Assembly (NCBI GenBank): GCA_003024785.1
Contig: PUQB01000006.1
Span: 135,258-199,257 of the forward strand
Direction: 5' to 3'
Length of the DNA: 64,000 nucleotides
Origin: Selaginella tamariscina
Taxonomy: Eukaryota > Streptophyta > Lycopodiopsida > Selaginellales > Selaginellaceae
Positions 12,861 through 25,379 of the stretch are shown here, in pieces; position 1 is the first letter of the stretch, and every line of letters starts with the position of its first letter. The notes below the pieces were generated by a model. The model ran no database searches and was not told where the DNA came from. It saw only the letters and a list, made by a program, of their open reading frames with translations. Position numbers and translations under genes: made by a program.

Positions 12861-13196
12861 AGAGAAGAAGATTTCGCGCCGCCTTACAAACCTAGGAATA
12901 TACTTAAACCTTAAAAGGAATAGAATATATATTAACCCTAATCAAATATTCCTTCTAAGATATACTTAAACCCTAAAAAGAATAAATTATAGATTCGCCC
13001 TAAATGAATATTCTTTCATTATATTATCAGCGTGTGCATGTGCATGGGTGTATCACATACACCCCAAGAATAAATATCATGCAAGGTTTTAACACGTGTG
13101 TGTCCATGAGAGTGTTTAAAGTTTCACATGCAGCGATACATATATACACACATAGTATTATACACATAGACATACATAATATTAGTACATATTAAT
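12861..13196. other. Non-coding spacer inside element 1
   Basis: Contains two copies of an approximately 66-bp phrase (about 12897-12960 and 12960-13020: ATATACTTAAACC, AAAAGGAATA, CCCTAA, ATATTC). No gene is seen. Confidence 0.5.
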
Positions 13197-13870
13197 ATTA
13201 GAGACAGAGTACAGGATCATGTATGGGTGTATGTATGAGAGAAGAGTGACAATACATATTATGGATCATGCATGGTGGTGTATGTTTGAGAGAAGAGAGA
13301 CAATACATATTTACATGGATCTGCATGGTGTGTATGTATGAGAGAGAGAAGAGTGTTAACAAATTAAATTCATACACAATGTCATTGCATATTATTAGTA
13401 CACAATATACATACATACGTGTATAACACAAACATACATACATATTACATGTGTAAATTCAATGTGTTACAATAGGGTTTAGGGTTTAGGGTTAGGATGG
13501 ATATGCATGGTGTTTATGTATGAGAGGAGTGAGTGTTATATACAAATATACATTATACATATTACATAATATTGTAACATCAATACATATTATGGATCAT
13601 GCATGGTGTGTATGTATGAGAGAAGAGACAGGCTACATATTATGGATCATGATCATGCATGGTATGTATGTATGAGAGAAGGGATTATGCATGGTGACAC
13701 TGTGTATGTATGAGAGAAGAGATAGAGTGTTAACAAATGAAAACCGTACACATTGCATATATTAGTACACATATATACATACACACGTGTATACACACAA
13801 ATATACATGTGTAAATTCAATGTGTTACATATACACAGATTGAGTACATATAAATCATACATGTGTTGAA
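13197..13870. repeat. ATGGATCATGCATGGT tandem repeat with higher-order period of about 375 bp
   Basis: The phrase ATGGATCATGCATGGTGTG, then TATGTATGAGAGA, recurs at about 13217, 13260, 13314, 13497, 13592, 13642 and 13685. Two larger units (from about 13330 and about 13705) both continue with GTGTTAACAAAT, TTAGTACAC, ATACATAC, CGTGTATA and TGTAAATTCAATGTGTTAC, giving a higher-order period of about 375 bp. Non-coding. Confidence 0.75.
13474..13496 (+). repeat. Short interstitial plant telomere repeat
   Basis: About three units of TTTAGGG (AGGGTTTAGGGTTTAGGG, then TTAGG) sit inside the satellite block. This is far too short for a chromosome end. It could be a telo-box promoter motif or a repair scar. 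Confidence 0.8.
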
Positions 13871-14039
13871 CATGTGATTTTTCAATAAAGAAGCAACATA
13901 TAATTTCTCAAGTTTGGTTTAGGGCAATGTGCATGTGTGTGCATATGTGTCTTTGTAAGTGCTTCTAATGCGTGTGCACGTGTATATATAAATTTATAAT
14001 CGTGTTTATATATAATATGTGCAAAACAAACATCGAATA

Positions 14040-14770
14040 ATTAAGAAAATAATATTAATATACACACTATAAACATTTTAAATTATACATAATAATATAT
14101 GATTTTATCTAATATATAGCCATATATAGTTTTAATAATATATATTAATTTAATATTGATATAAGGTTTAACATTGGAATATTCTTGAAATAATAAGAAA
14201 TTAATTGAGAAAATCCCATTAATATATACAAATGTAGATCAAGTATTGAAATAATTAACTAAATTAATTATGTAATCATGTTTAATATTGAATATTCTTG
14301 GAATAATAAGAAAATAATAAAGAATATCACATTAATATAAAGAAGATTAATTACTCAAGTAATTAAGAAAATGAAATTAATATACACACTATGAACATAT
14401 TTTAAATTATACATAATAATACATCATTTTATCTAATATATAGTCATATATAGTTTTAATAATATATTAATTTAATATTGATAATAAGGTTTAACATAGG
14501 AATATTCTTGAAATAATAACAAATTAATTGAGAAAATTCTATTAATATATACAAATGTAGAATAATTACTGAGATAATTAAGAATAAGACTAATTTAATT
14601 ATGATAATCAGGTTTAATATTGGAATATTCTTTCAATATTAAGAAATAATAAAGAATATCTCATTACTAGTAGGAAATGTAAATTAATTACTCGAGTAAT
14701 TAAGAAACTAATAATAATAAACAGACTATGAATATATTTTAAATGATACATAATAATATATCAATTTATT
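14040..14770. repeat. AT-rich tandem repeat, period about 330 bp, about 2.2 copies
   Basis: Copies begin at about 14040, 14366 and 14700 (partial). Each carries ATACACACTAT(A/G)AACAT, TTTTAAATTATACATAATA, TAGTTTTAATAATATA and GGAATATTCTTGAAATAA in the same order. The rest of the 13870-15370 region is AT-rich with no convincing gene; the frame at 14933-15193 is a low-complexity accident. Confidence 0.75.
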
Positions 14771-15384
14771 TATTGTTAGTGTATATATATATATAATATA
14801 AAACTCAATAATATATACTTGAATATTAAGAATGTAGAACAATTATAAAAATTTCGTAATATTAAACAGCTTGAAGCACTTGAATAACATTAAATGCAAT
14901 TTTAAAATACTCATTGGAATTGGAGAGTATATATGTCAGACTGTTGGTTATTTGTTTCAACTCATCTTAAATTTTCTTTTTTGTTATTTCAAAAATTTCG
15001 AATTTCTGACATAAGTATTATCAGTCTGACATGTAAATTTGGAAATACATTTAATTTCCCACTCAAATTCAGATCTGGTTCTTTCTCCGGCAAGGGTTTC
15101 TTTATTTTTTTATTTTTCACTCTTCAGATTTTCTTTTTTTTTTTAGTGATCAGCTCAGGAGCGACATTAAATTGGGTGCGCTATTGTTTATAGGAAAGCA
15201 CAGCGCTTCAGTGCTGTTTACAAGTAAGTATTATAAACAAATTTAGATATATATAAAGATTCACTCTCTTACATTCTCTCTTAAATTTTAAAATTTAGGG
15301 ATTTAGGAATGCATTAGGATTACAATATATTTTGTTAGGATTTATCCCGTTTAAATATACCTTTAACTTAATATTCTCGGTTAG

Positions 15385-16095
15385 TCGGGGCGGCGGGATT
15401 AATCCGGCCATTTTTTTTCACCTCTTTGAAGAGGTGGCAGGATTAATCCCGCCACCATCTCTTTCATAATTATGGCAAAATTAGTTCGGGCAATGCTTTT
15501 CCGCCTCTTAAAAAGAGCGGCGAGATTAATCCCGTCGATAACTCTCTCAATTGATAATGATTTACTAAAAAGAGTTGTTGGCGGGATTAATCTTGCCAAC
15601 CATTTTAGGAGGCAGAGAAGGGGTGGCGGGATTAATCTCGCCAATACTTCCATGTTTTAAATATTTGTGGGTAGAATTCATCCCGAATCTCTTTGAAATC
15701 ATAGTTTCGGAGAGAGTTGTGGACGGGATTATCCCGCCGCTTATTCCCCGTCGTCAGAGTTGTGGGCTGGATTAATCCCGCCGCCTATTCTCTGTCGATG
15801 TTGTGGGCGGGATTAATCCCGTCCCCTCTTCCTCGTCGGAGGAATTTGCGGCGGGATTAATCCCGTCGACTCTCACATACGAGGAAGATCCGGCGGCAAG
15901 ATTAATCCCGTTGGTACTTCCTCGTCGGAGGGAGCCTGCGGCGTGATTAATCCCGCCGCCTCTCTCGACGAGGAAGTATCGGCAGCGGGATTAATCCAAA
16001 CGACTCTCTCCGATGGGGTAGAGTCGACGGCAGAATTAATCCCGCCGACTCACTCTGAAGGGGTAAAGTCTGCGGTGAGATTAATCCCGCCCATC
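15385..16095. repeat. Palindrome array B of element 1 (about 15 GATTAATC-centred monomers)
   Basis: Same core as array A (GGCGGGATTAATCCCGCC and variants) at about 40-55 bp spacing, but with different spacers, many of the type CTCTCCGACGAGGAAG or its inverse. It ends about 170 bp before the open reading frame of the transposase. Each divergent gene of element 1 therefore has its own array just upstream. Confidence 0.9.
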
Positions 16096-16263
16096 AGTTA
16101 TATTAATAAAGCATGAGATATTATCTTTATACATAATTATGTATTATTGCACATGCATATTATTAAGCAACCGCAGTTATGATTTCTTAGAAATATTGCA
16201 AACAGATATCATAAAAACACAATTATTTATGTGCACGACAATATGTATAATATGGAGATAAAG

Positions 16264-19252
16264 TATGTCTTCTTCGGAACAACGAGATAGTTGGCACTGG
16301 AACTGTGGAAGTTCGAGATGATAATGCATCATGTCACAATATTGCCCAAGGATCTTGTGTGTACGTATGGGTGAACACCATTTTCAAGCATGTTGAGGTT
16401 CCTGGAATGGAATTTGAGGAGGGTTCTCCTGTATTGTGGAATTTGGATGAAGTCAAGGCTGACACAGAATATACAGAGTCACAAACAAACAGTAGCACGA
16501 GTTTTCCAGATGATGGCTTGCCTGCTGTGATGGATGAGGTGATTCTCTTTCTTCATGAGATTGAGGTTGGGAGAGGCATCATCACAGCTATAAATCCAAT
16601 GGAAGCAGTGTCAGAAGAGAAACTAGGGTCCGACTTCGTGGGTGTAGTTGTGACAGAGGTTTCACCTAATGGCACTTGCATCCTGGATCCCTCGTGAGGT
16701 GGCGAACATCTGAATTAAGACGGCAAGATGGTTCAACATATTCTGGGTTGGATTTCAATAATAACAACCCGGAAGAACAACTCATATTTGAAGAGGTTCC
16801 TTGCATTGGTCCTATTAAAGAAAAAGGCGATTCATGGGTTGCAGATCTTCCCCTGCATGTTTCAGCAAGAGGGTGAAGATGGATCCTACATCTTCCGAAA
16901 GTGTTACGAGCATTTCCACGATTGACTGCTGCAAGAAGAAGTGTTGTCAGATGGCAGACCGGAATGAAATTACCCAATGTAGACATGTCTTTCGTACGCT
17001 CACCCAAAAGCAAAGGCATGAGTTTGTATATGCTGCACTAACTGGGTGTATTGATGGAATGGCTTCGGACACAGGTTATCAGAGTACATCCATGGTATTT
17101 AATAAGGTGGCCATCTGCTTCAAAGCTTGGTACAGTATATACGGGATCCCAAAGACCACGTTCTACCGTCGGAGGGATGAGTGGTTAGATGGAGCGCAAC
17201 CTCAGTACATGGGAACACTGGCTTGGTCAAAACCCGCTCTCACATTATGGCAGCCATAGAGATACTCAAGGCTTTTGTGGAAGCAAATGCAGACAGGATG
17301 CCTCACAAATGCCGAACCACAAATGCAGGGGTCAGGGAAAATCTCAAGGTTTTGCCTTCGATCTACACTCAATTGAAGCTGTGTGAACATGTGAACAAGT
17401 GCCTCAGCTTGATGGGGCTGCAAGCAATCTGCACTGGTACCTTCAACAACATATGGAATACTCATTTTAAGGATGTGGAGATTGCAAAACACTCTAGCTT
17501 TTCCAAGTGTGACACTTGTACATCATTGAAGGCTGCAGAGGCTTGTGCAAAAACCTTGGTGGAGATCACTGCCATTCAAAAGAAGATGGAGGCCCACATG
17601 ATTGCACAACAAACTTGCCGGTCTCAGTACTATGCACACCGCATGCTTTCTGTGTCACGCCCATCAGAGTACCTGTGCTTGATCCATGACAAGATGGATC
17701 ATTCAAAGACCAGCATTCCAAAGCTCGTTGCAACACCAAAGTGCCTTGGAAATGTCATGAAACTTCCGATTTCATTGACAGTGTGCTAACACATGGACAC
17801 GGTTGTGAGTCATATGGACACTTTTCACTTCCACATTGGTCTAGCGACTCCAATTTCACTATTGGGTCGTTGGCCATGTGTTTCAGAAGCCCACTCACAG
17901 ACAAGTCCTATCAGTGATCTCAAAGTGAAGAAACAACACCTTCAACCTTTACATAATGCTCTCATGAACACGTCTGCACTTGAGGCTACTTGGGAATATG
18001 AGAGGCATTGTCAGCAGCCTGCACAAAAAACAGATGGCCTGTTGAGAGTTCAGGTTCAGTGGAGGGATCTAGCTCAAATAGTGTACATGTGTCCTCAACA
18101 TCAAATAAGCTTCCTCGTCATTTGCTTTTACAGATGGATAATTGTGCAGGCGAGAACAAAAATAGGTAAATCATTTTACTTAAGGGTTTCTCAAGCTCAT
18201 ACTTACTTTTATTTTCTAGATATGTGCTAGCATACTTGTCAATGCTTGTTGCCAAAGGTGTGTTTGAAACAATCACGCTCAGTTTTCTTATGGTTGGTCA
18301 CACTCATGAAGATATTGATGCGTTCTTCAGCAAGGTCTCCAACTCTACAAAAAGGACAAGTGCACTTACCTTACCGCATATGATGAATCTTTTTGAAAAT
18401 TGCATCTCCAAAAAAAGTTGTGCTTTGCTTGTGACTGAGGTGCCAGACTTCAAAAAATTTCTCAAGGAGTATATAAAAGAGGGGAGTGATTCTTTAGTTG
18501 GTCACCTTGTGCCGCTACAATTCTTTTTCTCCATACGAGATGGTATACCTATTATGCAGTACAAGTTACGGCCATCAGAGCAGGAGTGGTTACCGAAAGA
18601 GGGGTTAATGCTCTTCAAAAGTGGAGAGAATGGAAAGCCACTTCTCCCAGAAGGACAACCAGACCCTATTCCATTGAGTGCCCAGCTCAAGGAACAAGAG
18701 GTTATTATTGATGGCATCAAAAAATATGTGGCATGGGTTCAAAAATCGATGCCAAAGAATTCTGATAAGGCAACTGGTTACTCAGAACTATATAAGCATG
18801 TGGTTGACTATTGGGAGACTGTTGTTCGAGAGTTGGAAGGGCCTACTGTCACAAGTACAGAATTGCAACACCCTTTTTGGCCTAAAACAAGGTGGCGAGA
18901 GGAGATTGAAATGACATCACTGAGCACAGACGACATAGAAGCCAGTAGTGATGTGGAAGTGCAAACCCCACACTTTGTTGGACAAAGGAACCAAAAACCT
19001 AAAGCATACTTTGATTGCTGCCAGGATCTTCAAAAACTAATGATGGTTCTCATTACTCCAGATGCGTCATATAATCAGCCTATTTGGATGGGTCAAATTA
19101 TCGACACACCTGAAGTAATCACAAAAAATAGTATTGTTAAGGTTGCATGGTTCAAACCACAAAAAAGGCGACACGAGAAGGAGAGCGAAAGATATAATGG
19201 ATGCCTAGAGAAAACATGGTCTCCCAATCAAAAAACCCAGCATGTTTTATAA
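16264..19252 (+). CDS. Element 1 transposase-like protein (DUF7869-type RNase-H-like domain)
   Basis: In order: an N-terminal region LLRNNEIVGTGTVEV...FKHVEVPGMEF (16264-16670); a Cys-rich stretch CCKKKCCQ with TLTQKQRHEFVYAAL (about 16925-17040); GIPKTTFYRRRDEWLDG (about 17140); LPSIYTQLKLCEHVNKC...AKHSSFSKCDTCTSLK (about 17350-17530), a likely zinc-binding part; and then the catalytic core. Its acidic motifs are IHDKMDHSKTSIPKL (about 17682), MDNCAGENKNRY (about 18133-18222) and FLMVGHTHEDIDAFFSK (about 18282). An intron lies at 18166-18219 (AATAG/GTAAAT...TTCTAG). This order is typical of the DUF7869 family, which looks like a DDE/RNase-H-fold transposase. Frames change at about 16676, 16850, 17250 and 17790-18130, so this copy is probably inactive. 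No upstream ATG stays in frame with the first block; an upstream exon is possible. Confidence 0.7.
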
Positions 19253-19827
19253 ATGTTAAATCCATTCGATATGGGTGGATGTCAAGAAGCGTTGATAAAG
19301 TCACGATTAACAAAACTGCAAGGGAATGTATGTTTTCTGAAGCTTAAAGCAATTACAAAATTATAAAATATCATATATTTAATATTCATAATTATTATAA
19401 ACTCTTTAATAATAGTACCAAATTGTTTACTTAACTATATAAATTTAAAAAATGATATGGAAGATTGACTATATTATTATAGGATTTTATATATATATTA
19501 TTACTACTACAAATTTTTAATTAATAATGTTATATTTAAATATTAATATTTTAATAACAACATCAATATTTATATAATGTACCTCTTATGCTCTTCCTTA
19601 ATTGTTATATTAGGCAATATATTATATATAATTTAATACCTTCTACTTTTATAATGTTATTAATTTTTGTTCAATGAATGCTATAATTTATTAAAGGGTC
19701 GAATACAAAATAGAATATTCTAAAGAATATTCTGTTTTCAAACATATATTCTAAAGAATATTCTTTAATATTAGAAAATGCTAATTAAATAGCTAAATTG
19801 CTAATTATTAGGAAATGGGACTAGAGC
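19253..19827. other. Element 1 right subterminal region
   Basis: Non-coding and AT-rich. Bases 19711-19766 hold a cluster of AGAATATTCT palindromes, including GAATATTCTAAAGAAT (19713-19728). The same 16-mer occurs at the left end of element 2 (33392-33407). Confidence 0.6.
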
Positions 19828-19854
19828 CATGCCCATTTTAGTTACAACATGCAT
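19828..19854 (-). repeat. Element 1 right terminal inverted repeat
   Basis: The reverse complement reads ATGCATGTTGTAAC and ends TGGGCATG, matching 5989-6015 at 24 of 27 positions. ATTA follows at 19855-19858. Confidence 0.8.
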
Positions 19855-19858
19855 ATTA

Positions 19859-21707
19859 GTTCCATTCATCAAATTCCCACAAGCAACTTTCTTGGAAATT
19901 TTTCATCTTTTTAATATGTTTACCATCTCTCATTGTAGGGATGTCTTTGGAAAGGGGCGTAATTAATTGGGGTGGTATTGATGGGTGTTCGAGCAAAAGA
20001 GTTAAACATTATATAAAAAGAAAACCCTACTCCCTTCAGAAAATCTATTTCCTTTAATGTCAAGTTTGTTCCTTTTTGCGACATGCCAAGGTCATGCAAT
20101 TCCTTAGGAACTTTTTTCACATATTTTTTAAAATGGTACACATAAATGATATTTCTTACACAAGAAACATGTCATAATGAACTACAATAAGCATTTTCTT
20201 CCTCATAGTAACAAGACCTACTCTCGGCTTTTTAGAATTGTTAGTTTTGTCTTAGTATTTGACTTCAAAAGAATATTCTATATTCACACATGCAAAATGC
20301 CCCCTACACCGGTTAATCCTTATTAATTCAGCAAAATCCTTCCAAACTCATTACTCTAAGTCCACACGTGTCCATCATCTTTTTATCAATTGACTATGTT
20401 CTTGCATATGACAAAGGGGGCAATTCAAAGACAATGTTATCATTGAAAACAAAGGGATTTCATTATAATAAGTTCTTTGACATATGTTCAGAAGTTACCT
20501 TGTGGTACTATTTTTGTCGATTAACTAATCAAACAATGCACGTTTTCCATATGGACGCATTGAGTCTTTGTCATAACGATATGTAAGACAGTGATGATAG
20601 GTTAAGATATAAAAACATAATTTGTTTACCCACCTTTATCTTTATTAAATTGATTTGGTTCTTGAAATTCACTAGATGTAATTTCTAGATCAATGATCAT
20701 TATGTTTTCTTTTTATTCCACAAAAAAAATCACAAAGATCAAGAAGGTAAATATCTGTTTTAGGAACAATGACCCTTGTGAGGTCATCGTTTACATGCTA
20801 GGTGATTTGAATTTTCAAATTGCTTAAATTTGAAATAAATGCAAAATAGAGTTATGAAATGGTAGAATAGATCCCATCTCACAATCATATTGCTAGGTAT
20901 AATTCTTTATTTAAATAGTTACATGATCCATAAGAATTGATTAGAAAAAAAAACAATATTATTAAGTGAGTGTTAATAATTTGAATGTCATGAATAATCA
21001 ATTAAAGACTATCATTTGAATTCGATTGTATTGCAGAAAAAAATATGGTTATTGAACACATTAAAACATTGCAACAATTTAATATTTAATAATATCATTA
21101 AGCATTAATTGATAATAAGAGATCTGACATTAACGAATTAATGCTGACATGTCATTTGAATATGCCATGTATGGACATGCAGACACAAGCAAAACGTCAA
21201 CCAAATATATGTTGTCTATGCATAGTGCATGTATCACATATATAATATATATATATATAAACTAGTCTATGATGACTAAGGCAAAACAAATCTAAGGTTT
21301 TTTGGAATATAATTTCTTACATATCTCCCATTCTCTCCTTCCAATTTCTTATTTTCTTGTATATGTTATTGAATCACTCTTCCATAGAATAGGAGCCCAT
21401 CCATTTTAAATCAGGTAAGCAACAATTTACTTGCAGATCCTAAGAAAAACTTGATGTTCTTATATATAACAGAAAATTTTGCATGCACACTTCCACATGT
21501 GTATCCCATACTCTCACACACACCCATTAGGAGAAATTAGATGTCCATATATATAACACAGATATTACATGCGCACTTCCATATGTGTATCGCTCTTTAT
21601 ACTATAAAACTTTTGGAGAGCAATTCGAAAAAAAGATATTTATAAAATTAAATGAGACAAAGCGCTTTAAATAGTTATTTGTTGCTTTTGAAACATGTTT
21701 AATTGTG

Positions 21708-21745
<38 letters not shown>

Positions 21746-22934
21746 TTTATGTTGTAAGTTTTTTATTGAGTTAGATGTAACTCATTTCAAGAGTCGCTTT
21801 TTAGATTGTTTATTGAGTATTACTAATGTTAATGCAAAAGAGCTTTAGCATTTTGTGTGGTTAATATTGAAAATGATGCAAGTTATGACTAATTTCTTTG
21901 ATGTTTAAAGAATATAATCAACAATGAATGTTGTCTAACATTGCTTTTTGATAAGTAGAAAGATGTTGTTGATGGTGTGTAATAAGTTTTTAGATAAGTG
22001 AAATATAATTATTGAATGAGACACTTGGTGAAGAACTTTTTAAAGGAGTTTAAAAGTTTGAAGCTTGTTCATCTAATCAATTTCTTTTGAGGAGGCAATG
22101 GGTGAAATGCATAAGAAAAATAAAGATACAACATCATGAGTGTTATTTATTATAAATAAAAGGCATTGGGCAATTATTTTTTTAAGAAGAACATTTTAGA
22201 CACTTGGATGCCCAATATAACAAAGTCTTTTAATGCTTACTTACTTGAAGCATGCAAATTATCAATCTTGAGTAATTAAATCGAAGTCAATGACTTAGTT
22301 TTTAAATGACGATTTAAAAGGTGCAAAGCTTAAGATGATGTTAATAATATGACTTTCACTAGATTAGTGAATACTGTTAAGGTTTATATTCATGAAGCAT
22401 GTAGTTATATTCACTATTACATCATTCGTTCGGCTAACGTAATAATATTTAAGATTCATTCAGAACACCATGTTTAAATTGTAAAACTTATAAAAAAGAC
22501 TTGTTCTTGTCTTAATTAGTAAAAGATCAATATTCTATTTACTCATGCAATTATATCTATCATGTTCCAAAGAGAATGTGTACAATATTAAGCCGATTCT
22601 TACTACTCACTTAAGGCTTATTGTGGGGCATATATAAGTGTTATTCATTTTTTTGTATAAGAATAATACATAACTGTTGAGAACACATTATTCTTAATAT
22701 GGTCGTTTAAAAAAAGAAATGTACATGAATGAAAAATAATGGTTAAAAGAAAGAGAGCTTTCCATTATGGACAATGTTATTAAGTTAAACATAGTTCATT
22801 GGACTTATTGACAACCAATTTAATTAATTTATTTTATTTGTTTTTCCCTTTAATATACATAACAAGTAAAATATTCTAGTTGAAGGGTGTTTAAAGATTG
22901 AGTAAGGATATTTTTTATATATTTAAAACTTTGT
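19859..22934. other. AT-rich intergenic region, no gene seen
   Basis: No coding block on either strand shows family features; the frame at 20368-20586 is unconvincing. There is a (TA)n tract at about 21710-21741. Bases 22860-22934 begin a repeat shared in direct orientation with 3200-3385. Confidence 0.6.
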
Positions 22935-25379
22935 ATAAATAAAATTATAATTTTAAAACTTTTGAAGGTAAATTTATAATTTTGTAAAGTTTGAGGGGTA
23001 TAAATGTAATTTTCCCTATATTTTTTTATATATGTTTTACAATTGAAGTTTTCAAAAGGTATATATGTAAATTTAAAACTTTTAGGGAATATACATGTAA
23101 ATATGATAAATTTAAAGAATATAAATATAATTTTCTCTTCAATGTAGTTCTGACTTAAATTTAGATCACAAATTTGACTATTTCCTGAGTATAAGAAACA
23201 GTATTAACAATATTAAAATGTAGTGTTTGATATCGTATGAAGGACTTTTAAAAGTTGTATACCTTTGTCTTTAAGTACACGTATTGTGATCTTGTTGAAC
23301 AAAGCTTTTAAACTATATGATTTAAATTGTATGTCTTAAACTGTATTCATAATATATCTGAGGAAAAATTGTCCATTTCCGCTATTCTCAATAAAAACGG
23401 ACATCATTAAATTTAGTAGTATTAATTGCTTTTTAAGGGCTTGGAGAGCATAGCAGTTCACAACATTGTAACCAATTCCACATATAACAAACATACACTT
23501 TTTCTCACACAGCATGTCCTCTACAGTCTCATATGGACCAATATCACACACACTTTCTCCATAAGGACTTCTATTAATACATTCTCATACACATGTGCTA
23601 GATATATATTATGCTTTCATAACCAGTACAAATGCGCTGAAAGACAATATCCCATATAATAAATTGATAAACCCCGGCCCCCCCCAATTCGATGAACTTA
23701 GCTGGTCCTTTTGAAGTCAGTAAATTTATATAGTCACATATATACATCTATGCTTCATATCCATGAACATAAAACTGTAATTAAGAAACAGACTATTAAT
23801 AGCTAACCTCGTTTACTGAAATTATTCGGCGTTCCTTGTTGCTTCTTTTTATCTTTAAAACAAATTCGACATCTTAAATTCTGAACATCAATATTACGGG
23901 GTGCCTTTAGCAAATGAAAGTTTTCCTGAGAACGGTGGAGTTGAAATCCTGAACATGTAATAAATCACTAAGGCTAATGTATAAGCCTGTGGGCTGTCCC
24001 TTGACAGTACATATTGCTAATCTTGAATGTTTATTACTAATCGCTATAGTAATTTTCTGCAGATTTTTTTCTGGGATGGAAGTGGAGACCGGAGCTCCAA
24101 TCATTGACATGAAACTATCGTGCAGTCTGATCGGTTCATTTGTGTCATTCTGGAACATAAATGTAGGAGAGAAAGAATGAGAATTGCTCATTAAGATATT
24201 TAAAAGTGAGGGAAATTGAACAAGCTCTTAAACACATCACTGACGCGTTTAACTTAAGCGTGTGGACTTAGCATATGGACAAATAGTGCTGAGACATGCC
24301 AAATGGCTATACAACTTTCATTCCTGGAGTTGGTTAAGCCGCTACTCCAGGAGAAAGAAGTAAACTTCAAATTCTTTTCTTTAGTTGGCACTTTGAATTA
24401 TAATTTATTTATTTTAATATTTAGAGATTTAAATTAAAATTAAACATAAGTACACGTATAATAGACATTGAAATATAAGTGTAGGTTGTTAAACTAACAT
24501 TCGCTCTCAAAGTTTTCTTTTTATTAGGATATTAATCGTTAGACGTATTACTGTGCATATGTAACGTGTGTGGACAATGCCTGTTGTATTTCACATCAAA
24601 GAAGAAAAATAGTAATAAACGTGTTCAATTGAGATACTTAAACTTTAACTTTAACCTCTTTTTATATAAAATTTTTGTTTTAAATATTCTTGATATATTT
24701 TTTGTGAACATGCTTATTGGCTTCTTATGAGTTGATCAGTTTGGTTAAACAAATTACATGACGTGAATTAAGTTTAATTCAATCATTTACCTATAAAAGG
24801 TTTTACTTAGAGAAATGTTCTGTGTGATAATAACAATCAATTTCTTAAATGAGTATGAATATCACAATTTTAGTATAACATTCAAGATATATTTATAATT
24901 GAATAATAATTTTATTGAATAATCATTTTTAATTTATAGTGTCAATCTTTATTACAATAACATCTATTCTTTTGTTTCCAATTTTTCTTAAACGCAGGTG
25001 TTTCCATTAGCTAAGACTTCATACGTGACAATGAAGAAATTCAAATAACATTTTTAATTATTAATGTGATATAGAAATATTTATCAATCTCGTGAGAGTT
25101 TGAGATGATGAGTTAAGAAGATTAGATATTCACGTTCATATAACAAAACATAAAACATAATTTTCTTCTACATAAGATATTGTATTTTTGCACCACACTT
25201 TACTCATATTTCTAATAAACTGTTATGCATAATTTGATTATCATATTTATATATTCAAACATAAAATTGTTATTTATAAATTCCATGCTAACGGTTACAT
25301 TTACCATCGGTCCAATATACTGAAATTTCCACGTTTTCATATTGTGGAAGTATCAATTAAAGTTAATGTATGAAATTTA
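22935..25379. repeat. Right arm of the long inverted repeat
   Basis: Reverse complement of 1-2350, read outward to 25379. Extra AT-rich sequence at about 23055-23130 is absent from the left arm. The two arms enclose about 20.6 kb, of which 13.9 kb is element 1. Confidence 0.85.
23907..24191 (-). CDS. Hypothetical 94-residue protein carried by the inverted repeat (right copy)
   Basis: Counterpart of the frame at 1121-1405, starting MSNSHSFSPTFMFQNDTNEP and ending VQDFNSTVLRKTFIC. Same length as the left copy, with a different middle segment because of two opposite one-base indels. Function unknown. Confidence 0.35.
   Translation of the reverse strand: MSNSHSFSPTFMFQNDTNEPIRLHDSFMSMIGAPVSTSIPEKNLQKITIAISNKHSRLAICTVKGQPTGLYISLSDLLHVQDFNSTVLRKTFIC

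Larger units (their letters stand above)
5989..19854. mobile_element. Element 1: DNA transposon with ParB-methyltransferase, FCP1-like and DUF7869-like genes
   Basis: The ends are 27-bp inverted repeats (5989-6015 and 19828-19854) that agree at 24 of 27 positions and share TTGTAACTAAA and TGGGCATG. ATTA flanks both ends directly (5985-5988 and 19855-19858), a possible 4-bp target duplication. Inside, two genes read leftward (FCP1-like phosphatase, ParB-methyltransferase) and one reads rightward (DUF7869-like transposase), with palindrome arrays between them. A second copy of the left end starts at 63098 with the same first base, which supports the boundary independently. Length is 13,866 bp. 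Subterminal GAATATTC motifs occur at both ends. The superfamily is not one I can name. Confidence 0.8.

Noticed and set aside
13474-13496. Chromosome end
   Set aside because: There are only about three telomere units, with genes and repeats on both sides.
1-25379. The long inverted repeat as the termini of element 1
   Set aside because: Element 1 has its own 27-bp ends at 5989 and 19854, and its left end recurs alone at 63098 without the long repeat. The long repeat therefore belongs to an outer structure.
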